Origin: Rhodococcus rhodnii NBRC 100604
Lineage (GTDB): Bacteria > Actinomycetota > Actinomycetes > Mycobacteriales > Mycobacteriaceae
Direction: 5' to 3'
Length of the DNA stretch: 64,000 nucleotides
Assembly (NCBI RefSeq): GCF_001894925.1
Contig: NZ_BCXD01000005.1
Location: forward strand, 62,001 to 126,000
Shown here one piece after another: positions 55,798-64,000 of the stretch. The notes beneath the pieces were generated by a model. The model saw only the letters and a program-made list of their open reading frames with translations, did not search any database and was not told where the DNA came from. The position numbers and the translations under genes were made by a program. Position 1 is the first letter of the stretch, and every line of letters starts with the position of its first letter.

Positions 55798-57324
55798 ATG
55801 TCGACACTGAGCGATCTGCTTGCCGAGTACACCGATTTCCCCGGCGAGGCCGTCGATCACCTGCAGCGCGTCGTGGGGGAGTGGCAGCTGCTCGCGGACC
55901 TCTCGTTCGCGGACGTCCTGCTGTGGGTCCCCGCGGCGGACGACGCCCACGGCCACGATCGCATCCTCTGCGTCGCGCAGGTACGTCCCACGACGGCGTC
56001 CACCGCGTATCCCCAGGACGTCGTCGGGACTGCGGCGACCGACGTCGAGCATCCCCAGGTGCGCCGGGCGTTCCTCGAGGGTGCCGTCGTACGACCCCCT
56101 GATCACGTCGCTCACGCCGCGGTACCGCCGCACGGTGAAGCACTGCCCGTGCGGTGGAACGGACGCGTCATCGCGGCGCTGAGCCGCGACAGCAATCTCT
56201 CCAGCAGGCGGACACAGAGCCCGCTCGAGGTGGCCTACCTCGACGCCGCCGAGGATCTGTGCCAGATGGTGAGCGACGGGACGTTCCCGATCGACGACGC
56301 GAGCTCACAGGTCGGATCGACGCCGCGCGCCGGCGACGGATTCATCCGGCTCGATCCGTCGGGCCGCGTCGTCTACGCGAGCCCGAACGCGCTGTCGGCC
56401 TATCACCGGATGGGCCTGTCGACGGATCTCGTCGATCGCGATCTCGCCGCCGTGACGGGGGTGCTCGTGACCGACCCGTTCGAGTCGCGCGAGGTCGCCA
56501 CGTACATTCGGGAGACGTTGCACGACAAGCCCGGTCGGCCGATGGAGATCGAGGCGCGGGGCGCGACGATGTTGTTGCGCGCGCTCGTCCTCAAGCCCGC
56601 GGGCACGATCGACGGGGCCATCGTGGTGGTGCGCGACGTCACCGAGGTCAAGCGGCGCGACCGCGCGCTGCTGAGCAAGGACGCCACGATCCGCGAGATC
56701 CATCACCGGGTGAAGAACAACCTGCAGACGGTCGCGGCGCTGTTGCGGCTGCAGGCCCGGCGCACCGAGAACGACGAGGCGAGACAGGCTCTCGCGGAGT
56801 CGGTGCGGCGCGTCACGTCGATCGCCCTCGTACACGACACGCTCTCGATGTCGGTGGACGAAGAGGTCGATCTCGACGAGGTCGTCGACCGGCTCGTGCC
56901 GATCCTGTCCGACGTCGCCTCGGTGGCGACGCCGATCACGGTGCGGCGCAAGGGAAGTTTCGGTGTGCTCGCCTCCGAACGCGCGACGCCGCTCGTGATG
57001 GTGCTCACCGAACTCGTCCAGAACGCGATAGAGCACGCGTTCGAGCCCGGCGAGGCGGGAACGGTGACGATGAGCGCGAGCCGGTCCGCGCGCTGGCTCG
57101 ACGTCGTCGTGCACGACGACGGACGTGGCCTGCCACCGGATTTCCGGCTCGACCGCTCGGATCGGCTCGGCCTCCAGATCGTGCGGACGCTCGTGGGCGC
57201 CGAACTGGGTGGCTCGCTCGGGGTGCACGCCTCGCCCGACGGCGGCACCGACGCCGTGCTCCGGGTGCCGTTGGGGCGCGCCGGTGCGTCGCGTCGCGAA
57301 CGTCAGGACGGCGAACGGGACTGA
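55798..57324 (+). CDS. pdtaS: cytosolic sensor histidine kinase PdtaS
   Basis: 508 residues without membrane helices: an N-terminal GAF domain (about 1-150), a PAS domain (about 180-300) and a HisKA_2/HWE-type kinase core. The core starts REIHHRVKNNLQTVAALLRLQARR (phospho-accepting His at 302/303), followed by LTELVQNAIEHAF and DDGRGLPPDF. It phosphorylates the antiterminator PdtaR, which is not in this window; in mycobacteria the system responds to copper and nitric oxide and affects cell-envelope genes. It is convergent with whiB1. Confidence 0.94.
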   Translation: MSTLSDLLAEYTDFPGEAVDHLQRVVGEWQLLADLSFADVLLWVPAADDAHGHDRILCVAQVRPTTASTAYPQDVVGTAATDVEHPQVRRAFLEGAVVRPPDHVAHAAVPPHGEALPVRWNGRVIAALSRDSNLSSRRTQSPLEVAYLDAAEDLCQMVSDGTFPIDDASSQVGSTPRAGDGFIRLDPSGRVVYASPNALSAYHRMGLSTDLVDRDLAAVTGVLVTDPFESREVATYIRETLHDKPGRPMEIEARGATMLLRALVLKPAGTIDGAIVVVRDVTEVKRRDRALLSKDATIREIHHRVKNNLQTVAALLRLQARRTENDEARQALAESVRRVTSIALVHDTLSMSVDEEVDLDEVVDRLVPILSDVASVATPITVRRKGSFGVLASERATPLVMVLTELVQNAIEHAFEPGEAGTVTMSASRSARWLDVVVHDDGRGLPPDFRLDRSDRLGLQIVRTLVGAELGGSLGVHASPDGGTDAVLRVPLGRAGASRRERQDGERD

Positions 57325-57380
57325 CGGGCAGCCGGATCGGCCGGTACGGGACACCGGAGCCGGACGGCGCGCATCAGAAA

Positions 57381-57405
57381 GGCCCGGCACCAACGGTGCC
57401 GGGCC
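57381..57405. terminator. hairpin terminator between pdtaS and whiB1
   Basis: GGCCCGGCACC (57381-57391) and GGTGCCGGGCC (57395-57405) form a perfect 11-bp stem with a 3-base loop in the gap between the two convergent genes. Confidence 0.8.
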
Positions 57406-57433
57406 CCGACGGAGCGACTCGCGCTCCCGCGTC

Positions 57434-57688
57434 TCAGACGTTGCTGCGTGCGCGTGTCCGAGCGTTGCGACGCTTGAGCGCCCGACGCTCGTCCTCGCTC
57501 ATTCCGCCCCAGACGCCGGCGTCCTGGCCGGACTCGAGTGCCCACGAGAGGCATTCGGCGGTCACAGGGCAGCGATTGCAGACGAGCTTCGCATCGGCGA
57601 TCTGCGCGATGGCCGGGCCGCTGTTTCCTACGGGGAAGAACAGCTCCGGATCTTCGTCGCGACAGATGGCATTGTGCCGCCAGTCCAT
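57434..57688 (-). CDS. whiB1: WhiB1 iron-sulfur transcription factor
   Basis: 84 residues with cluster ligands Cys9, Cys37, Cys40 and Cys46, the turn GVWGG and the basic C-terminal tail RRALKRRNARTRARS. The [4Fe-4S] form binds the primary sigma factor; nitric oxide destroys the cluster and converts it to a DNA-binding repressor. The length, the position next to pdtaS and the divergence from WhiB2 identify it as WhiB1, essential in M. tuberculosis. A CRP-like site lies about 105 bases upstream. Confidence 0.96.
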   Translation of the reverse strand: MDWRHNAICRDEDPELFFPVGNSGPAIAQIADAKLVCNRCPVTAECLSWALESGQDAGVWGGMSEDERRALKRRNARTRARSNV

Positions 57689-57979
57689 TCCGTGTGCTCC
57701 TTACTGGGCGCGCGTCGAGGCGCCGGGTTCGTATGTGTGGGGTGTCACGCCGTGTTCATCTGTGGAAACAGAATGTTTCAACACTGTTGCTTGTGAATGC
57801 TTTCACGAACTGGCTGGATGTCAATAGAATCCGGCGCGGCCGTGGTCGAACTCACTTTTTCGTCCGCTCGGCGGCATTCGCTCCTTTTTACCGCAGCGAC
57901 GAACGTGCCGGCAGGATTATGAGCCATCGCACAACGATCCGCACGGCGAGAAGCTGGAGGAACGGACGTGAGCCGTGTC
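57689..57979. other. intergenic region upstream of whiB1
   Basis: About 290 bases, clearly richer in A+T than the flanks, without a convincing gene. It holds the whiB1 promoter and the CRP-like site at 57792-57807. The diacylglycerol-kinase gene ends at its right side. Confidence 0.6.
57792..57807. promoter_or_regulatory. CRP-family (cAMP receptor) binding site upstream of whiB1
   Basis: TGTGAATGCTTTCACG matches TGTGA-N6-TCACA except for the last base. In M. tuberculosis whiB1 is regulated by the CRP homologue Rv3676, so conservation of a site here fits. Confidence 0.68.
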
Positions 57980-58918
57980 TCACTCGGCGGCGGGCGCGAT
58001 CACGTCCAGTGCGTCGGGGACGGAGCGAAACTCCACGTCATCGCGTTCGCCGAGGTAGTCGCCGTCGAGTTGCAGCGGCATCGGCTCGCTCGCGGTGATC
58101 CGGATCCAGTCGACGTCGTCGGCACGGACGAGATCCGGGCTCGTCGGATCGCCGCCCTCGGCGAGCATGTTCCGGGCGGTCCGCAGGCTCTTTATCACGC
58201 CCATCGTTCGCATCGCAAAGATGCCGAGGCCGGTGTCGAAGGAGGTCCCCGGATTCGTGTGTACGGGGCGCTCGTCGAGATATGTCCACGGGCTCGTGTT
58301 GGAAACGAACGAGTAATGAACTCCGTCGATCGGCTCGGCGCCGGGGAGTGCCACGGTGAGTCGTGCGGGTGAACGCTTCTCGGTGAAGAATGTCCGAATT
58401 GCCGAGCGCACGTACTGCCCCGAGGTCGCGGCGACACCGCGCTCGCGGTGATCCTCGACACGTTTGCAGACCGCCGCGTCCAACCCGAGGCCCGCGTTGA
58501 ACGTGAACCAGCGGTCGCCGCACGAGCCGAGCCCGATGCGACGGCGCTGCCGTGTGGCGAGGAGATCGATGAGCTGGTTGGTCGCGACGAGGGGATCGGC
58601 GGCGACGCCGAGTGCGCGCGCGAAGACGTTGGCGGAGCCGCCCGGCACGACCGCGAAGGGGACGTGCGGCAGCGGCGCGTCGCTCGGTGGTCCCAGCAGG
58701 CCGTTGACGACTTCGTTCACGGTGCCGTCGCCGCCGTGCACGATGATGAGGTCGGTGCCGTCCGTCCCCGCGTGATGGGCGAGTTCGGCGGCGTGGCCGC
58801 GGTGTGTGGTGTGCGCGACCGACAGCGTGAGCGTGCTCGCCAGCGCGTGTGCGAGCAGATCGCGCCCCGCGGGGGACGTCGATGTCGCATTGGGGTTCAC
58901 GATCAGCAGGGCACGCAC
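57980..58918 (-). CDS. diacylglycerol kinase-family lipid kinase
   Basis: This 312-residue DAGK-family protein starts RALLIVNPNATSTSP. It has the glycine-rich nucleotide loop HGGDGTVNEVVNGLLG (GGDGT at 62-66), VPGGSANVFARALG and the C-terminal beta domain ending PLQLDGDYLGERDDVEF. Such enzymes phosphorylate diacylglycerol, ceramide or another lipid alcohol. It corresponds to Rv3218, next to whiB1. The GTG start at 58918 is followed directly by the nucleotide-binding strand. The substrate is not known. Confidence 0.9.
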   Translation of the reverse strand: MRALLIVNPNATSTSPAGRDLLAHALASTLTLSVAHTTHRGHAAELAHHAGTDGTDLIIVHGGDGTVNEVVNGLLGPPSDAPLPHVPFAVVPGGSANVFARALGVAADPLVATNQLIDLLATRQRRRIGLGSCGDRWFTFNAGLGLDAAVCKRVEDHRERGVAATSGQYVRSAIRTFFTEKRSPARLTVALPGAEPIDGVHYSFVSNTSPWTYLDERPVHTNPGTSFDTGLGIFAMRTMGVIKSLRTARNMLAEGGDPTSPDLVRADDVDWIRITASEPMPLQLDGDYLGERDDVEFRSVPDALDVIAPAAE

Positions 58919-59016
58919 GGGTCGTCAGCGTAGCGGCAGCGTGTCCGTGATCACGCGGGCGATACACCGATGTCCGATTCGCGCGACTGGTCGATGCCGG
59001 GCCGGAGGCCGGCATC

Positions 59017-59022
59017 TAGGCT
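59017..59022 (+). promoter_or_regulatory. -10 element (TAGGCT) of leaderless small membrane-protein gene
   Basis: TAGGCT is followed by 7 bases and GTG 59030; no ribosome binding site is present. Confidence 0.6.
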
Positions 59023-59029
59023 GGCTGCC

Positions 59030-59518
59030 GTGTCGAAGCAGTCGTCGTCCTCGTTCGTCCTCCCGGCTCCGCGTACGGTGCGGATCGCCGGCGCCCTCGT
59101 CGGCGCCCAGGGAGCGATCGGACTCGTCGTCGTTCTCGTGCTCGTCGTGCGCGGGCTCGGCGGCAGCGATCAGTCGGTCAGCAGCAGCTACGGCACGGCC
59201 GGCTGGTTCGCGATCATCTTCGGTGCGGTGTTCGCCGCAGGTGTCGCGCTGCTCACCGGGCGCCGGTGGGGACGTGCGATCGCCGTCGTGGCGCAGCTGC
59301 TGCTGATCCCGTTCGCGTGGGCACTGCTCACCGACTCGCATCAGACGCTCCTCGGTGCCCCGCTCGCGGTCGCGATCGCCGTGGCGATCGTGTGCCTGTT
59401 CGCGCCCGCCACGTCGCAGTGGATGGCGCAGGAGTACGGCGGCAATTCCGAACTCGACGACGCGGACCGCGGCCCGGGCACGAGCGACGGCGAGCAGGAC
59501 GGCGACCCGCGCGGCTGA
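59030..59518 (+). CDS. small four-helix membrane protein (Rv3217c-like)
   Basis: This 162-residue protein has four predicted membrane helices (about 18-42, 58-76, 82-102 and 105-127) and an acidic, hydrophilic C-terminus. No family motif with a known function is visible; the position matches Rv3217c beside the diacylglycerol-kinase gene. GTG 59030 is chosen because TAGGCT lies 7 bases before it and the upstream codons are not hydrophobic. Function unknown. Confidence 0.82.
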   Translation: MSKQSSSSFVLPAPRTVRIAGALVGAQGAIGLVVVLVLVVRGLGGSDQSVSSSYGTAGWFAIIFGAVFAAGVALLTGRRWGRAIAVVAQLLLIPFAWALLTDSHQTLLGAPLAVAIAVAIVCLFAPATSQWMAQEYGGNSELDDADRGPGTSDGEQDGDPRG

Positions 59519-59534
59519 GCGCCCCCGTCCGGCG

Positions 59535-60176
59535 TCAGGTGCCGGACACGTTGTGCTGCACCACCTGTGGGACGCCGTGCTCGAAACCGAGCACCGTGTA
59601 CGCCCCGGGGGAGAGGGCGAACCGGCGGCCCTCGACGACGGGAGCGTCGATCCACCGCGCGACGAGCGCCCGTGAGAAGTGGCCGTGCCCCACGAGGATC
59701 ACGTCGCGAACCGGGAGCTGCGAATGGGCCACGGACCACACGAGATCCGCACGCGACTGGACGTGCTCGACCGATTCGCCCCCGGGCGTCGGATGCGTCC
59801 AGACGGTCCAGTCGGGAGTGTGTTCGCGGATTTGTTCCGTCGTGAGCCCTTCGAACTCGCCGTAGTCCCACTCCGCGAGGGCGTCCCACCGCCGAGCGAT
59901 CTCGAGACCTGCGAGTTCCGCCGTCCGCACGGCACGCTCGCGCGGGCTCGTGAGGACGAGCGGGTCGGTCGGCCGGAGCGCCGTGAGCGGGCCCGCGAGG
60001 GCCGCTGCCCGACGCCGGCCCTCGTCGGCGAGCGGGATGTCGGTGCGGCCCGTGTGACGTCCGGTGCGCGACCACTCGGTCTCCCCGTGCCGGATCAGGA
60101 CGACCCGGGCCGATCCGGCGCGGTCGGAATCGCGTCCGCTGCCGGGGACCGCCGCGCCGCGAGGTGCCGAGGTCAC
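59535..60176 (-). CDS. histidine phosphatase-family acid phosphatase (Rv3214-like)
   Basis: 213 residues. The phosphohistidine motif VVLIRHGETEWSRTGRHTGRTDIPL carries Arg29 and His30; SPRERAVRTAEL, WDYGEFEGLTTEQI and the second catalytic His in ILVGHGHFSRAL complete the site. Proteins of this group are often labelled phosphoglycerate mutase, but the M. tuberculosis relative Rv3214 is an acid phosphatase. Translation starts at GTG 60176; the first 20 residues are not conserved. It is convergent with the small membrane-protein gene. Confidence 0.92.
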   Translation of the reverse strand: MTSAPRGAAVPGSGRDSDRAGSARVVLIRHGETEWSRTGRHTGRTDIPLADEGRRRAAALAGPLTALRPTDPLVLTSPRERAVRTAELAGLEIARRWDALAEWDYGEFEGLTTEQIREHTPDWTVWTHPTPGGESVEHVQSRADLVWSVAHSQLPVRDVILVGHGHFSRALVARWIDAPVVEGRRFALSPGAYTVLGFEHGVPQVVQHNVSGT

Positions 60177-60235
60177 GGCGCGCCCGCGCGCGTGTGAGGC
60201 TCGCCACGAGGCTCGTAGTGAGGGAAGATCGTCAC

Positions 60236-61018
60236 GTGACGACAGTACTGGCGGTGGCGAATCAAAAGGGTGGAGTCGCGAAGACGACCACCGTGGCGTC
60301 CCTGGGCGCCGCGCTGGTGGGTCTCGGGCAGCGCGTGCTGGTGGTCGATCTCGATCCCCAGGGATGTCTGACGTTCTCGCTGGGACACAACCCCGATCGG
60401 CTCGAGACGTCCGTCCACGACGTGCTCGTCGGCGACGCCGAGGCGCGTGACGTCGTCGTCGGCACCGAGGAGGGGGTGGACCTGCTGCCCGCGACGATCG
60501 ACCTCGCGGGCGCCGAGGCGTTGCTGCTCATGCGGCCCGGTCGCGAGTTCACCCTCGCGCGGGCCCTCGCCCCGATCCTCGACGACTACGACACCGTCGT
60601 GCTGGACTGCCCGCCGTCGCTCGGCGTGCTCACGCTCAACGGGCTGACGGCGGCACGATCGGTGCTCGTGCCGTTGCAGTGCGAGACACTCGCGCACCGC
60701 GGCGTCGGTCAGCTCCTGCGCACCGTCCGCGAGGTGCAGCAGATCACGAATCCCGACCTGCAACTGCTCGGTGCGCTCCCGACGCTCTACGACGCGCGGA
60801 CGACGCACAGCCGCGACGTGCTCGCCGACATCTCGGATCGATACGGGCTGCCCGTGCTCGCGCCGCCGATCCCGCGCACCGTCCGATTCGCGGAGGCGAC
60901 GGCCTCGGGCGCGACGGTGCTGTCCGGGCGTGCGAACAAGGGTGCCGCGGCGTACCGCGATCTCGCGGACAATCTCGTGAAGCACTGGGCCGGTTCGGAA
61001 CTCGTCACGCTGGGCTGA
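60236..61018 (+). CDS. ParA/Soj-like ATPase (Rv3213c-like)
   Basis: This 260-residue MinD/ParA-type protein has the deviant Walker A KGGVAKTTT (11-19), VLVVDLDPQG (Walker A' and switch) and VVLDCPPSLGVLTLNGL (Walker B). Such ATPases position DNA or protein cargo. This one is an orphan without a ParB partner or parS nearby, so it is not the chromosome-partitioning ParA of the origin region. The start is GTG 60236; no ribosome binding site is evident. The cargo is unknown. Confidence 0.9.
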   Translation: MTTVLAVANQKGGVAKTTTVASLGAALVGLGQRVLVVDLDPQGCLTFSLGHNPDRLETSVHDVLVGDAEARDVVVGTEEGVDLLPATIDLAGAEALLLMRPGREFTLARALAPILDDYDTVVLDCPPSLGVLTLNGLTAARSVLVPLQCETLAHRGVGQLLRTVREVQQITNPDLQLLGALPTLYDARTTHSRDVLADISDRYGLPVLAPPIPRTVRFAEATASGATVLSGRANKGAAAYRDLADNLVKHWAGSELVTLG

Positions 61019-61030
61019 ACCGGCGCCGCG

Positions 61031-62245
61031 TCACTCGTAGACGGTGACGGTCTCGCCGATCTGCTCGACCACGGCCGCCCCGACCGTCGCGGTGAAGACT
61101 GTGCCCTCGGCCTCGGGCCGGGCGAGACCGATGCTGCGCGCCGGCACCCCGGTGCGGGGGTCGAGGACCGCGATGCCCCCGTCGACGGGGGCGAGGACCT
61201 GCCCCGCCATCACGGTGCCGGGACCGAGCGTGCCGGGATAGACCCACCGCGGCGCGAGATCGGTACCGGTGAAGCCCACCAGATCGGTGCCCGACCACCA
61301 CAGCACGGTGTCGCCCGAGCGGACCGACGTCGCGTCGTCGCTCGCGGGTGCGTCGAGCGGGCTCACGGTGACGAGCGTGCCCGCGCCGTCGTAGATGCCG
61401 ACCCGCGGGCCCTCGTCCCCGACGGGCGGCAGATACAGCGCGGTGCGTTCGCCGGCGACCGCGACGATGCGGGGCACGGGCCCGCCGGACTGCGGTGCCT
61501 CGGTGAGAACGCGCGACGCGAACTCCTCGGGCTTCTGCGCGTCGTCCGGCGACGGGTCGAGCAATGTCAGGCGGGCGCTCGGCTCGCCGGGGCACTGCTC
61601 GACGACGGCGACGCGCTGCGAACTCGCGTCCGCGTCCAGCAGCGTGCAGCCCGACCGCGGCTGCGCGTCGGGCGTGACACGGGCGTCCACGCGCCCGTAC
61701 TCCAGCGTGCGGACGAGATCCGACCGCCACACCTCGAGCCGGGTGTCGCCCCGGACGGCGAGATAGGTGTCGTTGCCGCTCGTCGTGACCTCGGAGTCGG
61801 CGTCGTTCGTGCGTTGCGCGGCTCGGACGCCGTCCGAGCCGCGCAGCGAGGTCGCCTGTGAGCACCCGCGGGCGTCCCGATACACGGCGACGGCGTTGTG
61901 GAACGCGGGTGCGACGGTGCACAGCGCGTGATCACGCTCGTATCGCCACGCCTGCTCGCCCGTGCGCGCGTCGTGGCCGACGACGGCACCGCCCTCGGCG
62001 GTCACGACGGCTCCGCCCGCGGTGACGGGCCCGGGCACGTCGCTCGTCGCCGACCACACGGGCTGCAGGGTCTCGGGGACCGACAGCGGCGTGTGGGGAT
62101 CGGCGACGGGAGGTGACGCCGTCACCGACGTCGTGCCGCGGGCGTCGCTGCGCAGCCACACGACCGTGAGGGTCAGGGCGACGACGACGGCGAGCCCGAC
62201 CGCGACGACGACGTCGATGCGCGAGCGGCGTTCGGGTGCGGGCAC
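61031..62245 (-). CDS. membrane-anchored beta-propeller-like protein (Rv3212-like)
   Basis: This 404-residue protein has one N-terminal helix (about residues 11-31) and an extracytoplasmic domain with PQQ-like repeats (PGPVTAGGAVVTAEGGAVVGHDARTGEQAWRYERD ... GTVMAGQVLAPVDGGIAVLDPRTGVPARSIGL). Two pairs of Cys could form disulfides outside. There is no lipobox. It corresponds to Rv3212, between the ParA-like and DEAD-box genes. Function unknown. It ends 9 bases after the rhlE stop on the same strand, suggesting co-transcription. Confidence 0.85.
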   Translation of the reverse strand: MPAPERRSRIDVVVAVGLAVVVALTLTVVWLRSDARGTTSVTASPPVADPHTPLSVPETLQPVWSATSDVPGPVTAGGAVVTAEGGAVVGHDARTGEQAWRYERDHALCTVAPAFHNAVAVYRDARGCSQATSLRGSDGVRAAQRTNDADSEVTTSGNDTYLAVRGDTRLEVWRSDLVRTLEYGRVDARVTPDAQPRSGCTLLDADASSQRVAVVEQCPGEPSARLTLLDPSPDDAQKPEEFASRVLTEAPQSGGPVPRIVAVAGERTALYLPPVGDEGPRVGIYDGAGTLVTVSPLDAPASDDATSVRSGDTVLWWSGTDLVGFTGTDLAPRWVYPGTLGPGTVMAGQVLAPVDGGIAVLDPRTGVPARSIGLARPEAEGTVFTATVGAAVVEQIGETVTVYE

Positions 62246-62254
62246 CCCCGAATG

Positions 62255-63904
62255 CTATTCGGTCGGTGCCGAGGCGTCGGGAGTCGCGGTGGGTGTGCCG
62301 TTCGCGCCGCCACGCGATCCGCCGCGACGGCGACGGCGACGCTTCGGTGCGCCGGTGGCGTTCTCGGCGGGTGCCGCGGTGTCGGTGGCCTGCTCGGCCG
62401 GCTGCTCGGTCGCTCCGGCCTTCGCGGTGTCGCCACCGTCCGTCCGGCCGCCGCGCGTGCGCCGGCGGCTGCGCGTGCGTGCGGGGCGTTCCCCGCGCTC
62501 GACGCGTTCGCCCCTGTCGCTGCGGTCGCTCGACGCGCCGCGGTCGCCCGCGGACGTGCGCGCTGCGGCGATCCGCCCCGTCGCGTCGTCGGGGATGCCC
62601 AGCTCGGCGAACAGATGCGGCGAGCTGCAGTAGGTCTCGACGGGGTCCGCGACGCCGAGCTCGAGCGCCTTGTCGATGAGCTGCCAGCGCGGCACGTCGT
62701 CCCAGTCGACCAGCGTCACGGCGATACCCGTGCGGCCGGCGCGGCCGGTGCGGCCGATGCGATGGACGTAGGTCTTCTCGTCCTCGGGGCACTGGTAGTT
62801 CACGACGTGGGTCACGTCGTCGATGTCGATACCGCGGGCGGCGACGTCCGTCGCGACGAGGACGTCCGTCTTGCCGTTCCGGAACGAGGTGAGCGCCTTC
62901 TCGCGCGCACCCTGGCCGAGGTCGCCGTGGACGGCGCCGACCTTGAAGCCGCGCTCGGCGAGATCGTCGGCGACCTTCTGCGCGGTGCGCTTGGTGCGCG
63001 TGAAGATCATCGTCGCGCCGCGGCCCTCCGCCTGCAGCACGCGGGCGACCAGCTCGGGCTTGTCGAGCGCGTGAGCACGGTAGACGTGCTGCGTCGTGCG
63101 TTCGTGCACGGCCGAGGTCTCGGCGTGCTCGGCGCGGATGTGCGTCGGCTGCGTCAGGAAGCGGCGGGCCAGCGTGAGGATCGGGCCGGGCATGGTCGCC
63201 GAGAAGAGCATCGTCTGGCGTGCGGCCGGAACGCTGGAGAGGATCCGCTCGATGTCCGGCAGGAAGCCGAGGTCGAGCATCTCGTCGGCCTCGTCGAGGA
63301 CGAGAACCGCGACCTTGCCGAGGATCAGGTGGTTCTGGTTCGCAAGATCGAGGAGCCGGCCGGGCGTGCCGACGACGACGTCCGCACCCGCGCGCAGTGC
63401 GTCGATCTGGGCCTCGTAGGGGCGGCCACCGTAGATCGAGACGACCGAGAGCTTGCCCTTCTTGCCGCTGCCGGCGAGGTTCTTCGCGGCGCTCTCGAGG
63501 TCCTCGGTGACCTGGATGCACAGCTCGCGCGTCGGGACGACGACGAGGGCGCGCGGAGTTCCGTCGAGCGGGGTCGCGCTGCCGTCGGTGGCGCGCTGGA
63601 GCAGCGGAACGCCGAAGCCGAACGTCTTGCCCATACCGGTGCGGGCCTGGCCGATGAGATCGTCGCCGGCGAGTGCGAGCGGCAGGGTCAGTTCCTGGAT
63701 CGCGAAGGTGCGATGGATCCCGGCGTCGGCGAGCGCGTCGACGATCTCGGAGCTGACGCCGAGTTCGGCGAACGTGGGAGCGACGTGCTCGGCGGGAACC
63801 TGTGCGGTCACGTCGGGCTCGGGATCTCCGGTGCCGGGTGTGCTGATGTCGGGATTGCTGATGGTGGTCAGGGTGATGCCTTCCTCGTAGCGGCACGCAC
63901 GCAC
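62255..63904 (-). CDS. rhlE: DEAD-box RNA helicase (RhlE type)
   Basis: 549 residues with Q-motif FAIQELTLPLAL, Walker A QARTGMGKT, PTRELCIQV, TPGRLLDL, DEADEMLDLGF, SAT and the C-terminal HRIGRTGRAGR. A long basic/acidic tail after residue 440 ends in Arg- and Gly-rich clusters (KRRRRRRGGSRGG) that bind RNA. It unwinds structured RNA in ribosome assembly or decay and corresponds to Rv3211. The start is uncertain: the frame opens at GTG 63904, while the best ribosome binding site (GAGGAAGG, top strand near 63880-63887) is followed by ATC and CTG codons instead of ATG or GTG. Confidence 0.9.
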   Translation of the reverse strand: MRACRYEEGITLTTISNPDISTPGTGDPEPDVTAQVPAEHVAPTFAELGVSSEIVDALADAGIHRTFAIQELTLPLALAGDDLIGQARTGMGKTFGFGVPLLQRATDGSATPLDGTPRALVVVPTRELCIQVTEDLESAAKNLAGSGKKGKLSVVSIYGGRPYEAQIDALRAGADVVVGTPGRLLDLANQNHLILGKVAVLVLDEADEMLDLGFLPDIERILSSVPAARQTMLFSATMPGPILTLARRFLTQPTHIRAEHAETSAVHERTTQHVYRAHALDKPELVARVLQAEGRGATMIFTRTKRTAQKVADDLAERGFKVGAVHGDLGQGAREKALTSFRNGKTDVLVATDVAARGIDIDDVTHVVNYQCPEDEKTYVHRIGRTGRAGRTGIAVTLVDWDDVPRWQLIDKALELGVADPVETYCSSPHLFAELGIPDDATGRIAAARTSAGDRGASSDRSDRGERVERGERPARTRSRRRTRGGRTDGGDTAKAGATEQPAEQATDTAAPAENATGAPKRRRRRRGGSRGGANGTPTATPDASAPTE

Positions 63905-64000
63905 GAGGTGAGTCGGGACACGGACTCGTTCGGTCCGGGCCGGCCGTCGTCGGACGGCTCGAGTGCCTCTCCGAGGCGGTTCGCGTGAACTCTCGCTGCT
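63905..64000. other. right edge, upstream of rhlE
   Basis: The last 96 bases lie upstream of the helicase gene and presumably carry its promoter and the beginning of another region; no gene can be recognised. Confidence 0.4.

Noticed and set aside
60236-61018. Plasmid or chromosome partition locus
   Set aside because: The ParA-like gene has no ParB partner and I saw no parS-like inverted repeats; it occupies the Rv3213c position of the conserved block.

Overview
The window is about 70% G+C and is typical chromosomal DNA of a mycolic-acid actinobacterium (order Mycobacteriales; a Rhodococcus-, Gordonia- or Tsukamurella-like genus, not assigned further). The evidence is gene content and order: from about 4.8 kb to the right edge the genes follow the Mycobacterium tuberculosis block Rv3282 (maf) back to Rv3211 (rhlE), with gaps and insertions. 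Markers include MtrAB-LpqB, FbiA/FbiB, WhiB1, WhiB2, PdtaS, SigH/RshA, SecA1, the F420 and mannose/rhamnose activation genes, and GTG starts or leaderless starts preceded by TANNNT. No rRNA, tRNA, CRISPR array, IS element or prophage is visible.

Left region (1-4.8 kb) is accessory. Two tandem condensation-domain acyltransferases (the downstream one frameshifted and cut by the window edge) diverge from a 14-TM MFS exporter. 4.8-12.0 kb holds maf and accE, then birA, a bacterial PH membrane protein, an OmpR-type two-component pair, gtrA and purK-purE. accD5, expected between accE and birA, is absent. 12.0-17.4 kb has a NarL-type two-component pair (kinase frameshifted) and an ABC exporter whose ATPase has lost the Q-loop glutamine and the LSGGQ signature.

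17.4-26.4 kb covers a short acyl-CoA-synthetase-like protein, an LCP cell-wall ligase, rmlD, wbbL and the mannose-1-phosphate guanylyltransferase (arabinogalactan linker and GDP-mannose supply), an SGNH hydrolase and the coupled fbiA-fbiB-NUDIX set. 26.4-34.3 kb has whiB2 with an upstream small leaderless ORF and a LexA-like box, a metallopeptidase-family protein, a DUF3499 protein, pmmA, a SIS-like protein, manA, sahH and tmk. 34.3-43.3 kb contains mtrA-mtrB-lpqB, comF, hpf and secA.

43.3-50.4 kb is lipid-related: an Rv3235-family protein, a 16-bp tandem repeat, a HAD protein, a WS/DGAT paralogue with a changed catalytic motif, a DUF6912 protein, and a ferredoxin-reductase-like electron donor with two paralogous acyl desaturases whose upstream regions share a CCTACGGT motif. 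50.4-57.7 kb holds rsgA-aroA, an SRAP protein, a YbaK protein, sigH-rshA behind a matching SigH-type promoter, the 24-residue ribosomal protein bL37, a biotin-carrier-like protein, pdtaS and whiB1 with a CRP-like site. 57.9-64 kb ends with a diacylglycerol-kinase-family enzyme, a small membrane protein, a histidine phosphatase, a ParA-like ATPase, an Rv3212-like membrane protein and a DEAD-box helicase.

Functionally the window is dominated by envelope construction (rhamnose/mannose activation, linker synthesis, LCP ligation, desaturation, acyl transfer) and by stress and division control (MtrAB, WhiB1/2, SigH, PdtaS, HPF).
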